Made by a program: the position numbers and the translations under genes. DNA of 64,000 nt. Source: Streptomyces sp. WP-1 (GTDB taxonomy: Bacteria; Actinomycetota; Actinomycetes; Streptomycetales; Streptomycetaceae). The notes under the pieces are model-generated. The model saw only the letters and a program-made list of their open reading frames with translations, was not told the origin of the DNA and did not search any database. Location: NCBI RefSeq assembly GCF_030450125.1, contig NZ_CP123923.1:5828001-5892000 (forward strand), in the 5' to 3' direction. This document shows positions 63,587-64,000 of this stretch, piece by piece; the stretch's first letter is position 1; every line of letters starts with the position of its first letter.

Positions 63587-64000
63587 ATGGAACTTGCCTA
63601 CATTCCCAGTCCGTCCCGCGGGGTGCTGTACCTCGGCCCCATTCCGCTGCGCGGCTACGCCTTCTGCATCATCATCGGCGTCTTCATCGCCGTCTGGCTC
63701 GGCAACCGGCGCTGGGTCGCCCGTGGCGGGCAGTCCGGCACGGTCGCCGACATCGCGGTGTGGGCCGTGCCGTTCGGCCTGGTCGGCGGCCGGCTCTACC
63801 ACGTGATCACGGACTACGAGCTGTACTTCAGCCCCGGCCGTGACTGGGTGGACGCCTTCAAGGTGTGGCAGGGCGGTCTGGGCATCTGGGGCGCGATCGC
63901 GCTCGGCGCGCTGGGCGCGTGGATCGGGGCGCGGCGCCGGGGCATCCCGATGCCCGCGTACGCCGACGCGGTGGCGCCCGGCATCGCCCTCGCGCAGGCC
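63587..64000 (+). CDS. lgt: Prolipoprotein diacylglyceryl transferase Lgt, 5' part
   Basis: First 138 codons of Lgt, the membrane enzyme that transfers diacylglycerol from phosphatidylglycerol to prolipoprotein cysteines; the gene runs off the right edge. Seen are IPLRGYAFCIIIGVFIAVWLGNRRW, the VPFGLVGGRLYHVITDYE segment with its catalytic-region Arg, and WQGGLGIWGAI. Three hydrophobic segments are visible. ATG 63587 lacks a Shine-Dalgarno; TAGCGT at 63571 may be its -10. trpA followed by lgt is a common actinobacterial order. Confidence 0.95.
   Translation, partial: MELAYIPSPSRGVLYLGPIPLRGYAFCIIIGVFIAVWLGNRRWVARGGQSGTVADIAVWAVPFGLVGGRLYHVITDYELYFSPGRDWVDAFKVWQGGLGIWGAIALGALGAWIGARRRGIPMPAYADAVAPGIALAQA

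Overview
The window is a contiguous piece of a Streptomyces (or very close actinomycete) chromosome. The evidence is the very high GC content and GC-rich third codon positions, frequent GTG starts, GTGA/ATGA stop-start overlaps, many apparently leaderless starts, and a gene order that I recognise as the conserved division/his/trp core region of Streptomyces (ftsZ - divIVA - ileS - lspA - phoD - dnaE - hisD..hisF - hisI - trpE - trpCMBA - lgt). It is almost entirely housekeeping core. I see no prophage, transposon, integrase, CRISPR array, rRNA or tRNA. 62 protein genes are called, two of them cut by the window edges (rsmH on the left, lgt on the right).

Region 1 (1-17.3 kb, + strand) is the dcw cluster: rsmH(partial)-ftsL-ftsI-murE-murF-mraY-murD-ftsW-murG-ftsQ-ftsZ-pgeF-yggS-sepF-yggT-divIVA. 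It makes lipid II, builds the septum and organises polar growth. Genes are tightly packed until the 278-bp ftsZ leader. Region 2 (17.4-24.4 kb) holds ileS on the minus strand behind a T-box riboswitch, then a DksA-type zinc-finger protein with a long Lys/Ala-rich extension, lspA, rluD and a GNAT gene. Region 3 (24.5-46.4 kb) mixes transport, phosphate, redox and replication functions: Na+/H+ antiporter, SDR, MscS channel, dienelactone hydrolase, Tat-exported PhoD phosphatase, membrane-anchored DsbA-like protein, DUF2252, dnaE, NYN nuclease, ABC exporter pair, DUF2567, YbaK, LON-domain protein and a beta-helix-like membrane protein.

Region 4 (46.5-63.5 kb) is amino-acid biosynthesis. hisD-hisC-hisB-(54-aa membrane protein)-hisH-priA-ridA-hisF is followed by an ArsR regulator with an MFS exporter, a VOC and a TIGR03085 gene, then hisI-trpE, three small membrane proteins, and trpC-trpM-trpB-trpA. 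trpF is absent, as expected where PriA performs both the HisA and TrpF steps. trpD and trpG are not in the window. A second DsbA-like gene and the start of lgt close the window.

I found no wholly new multi-gene system. The observations most worth a second look are: an isoleucyl-tRNA synthetase whose HxGH signature is rearranged to GxHH (a form linked to extreme mupirocin resistance), controlled by a translational T-box; a tandem pair of palindromic operators in front of hisD; an ArsR gene whose palindromic operators sit on the -35 of an apparently leaderless promoter; trpM, whose 3' third lies inside a dispersed intergenic repeat; a large set of leaderless-type starts; and an undocumented small membrane protein inside the his operon.
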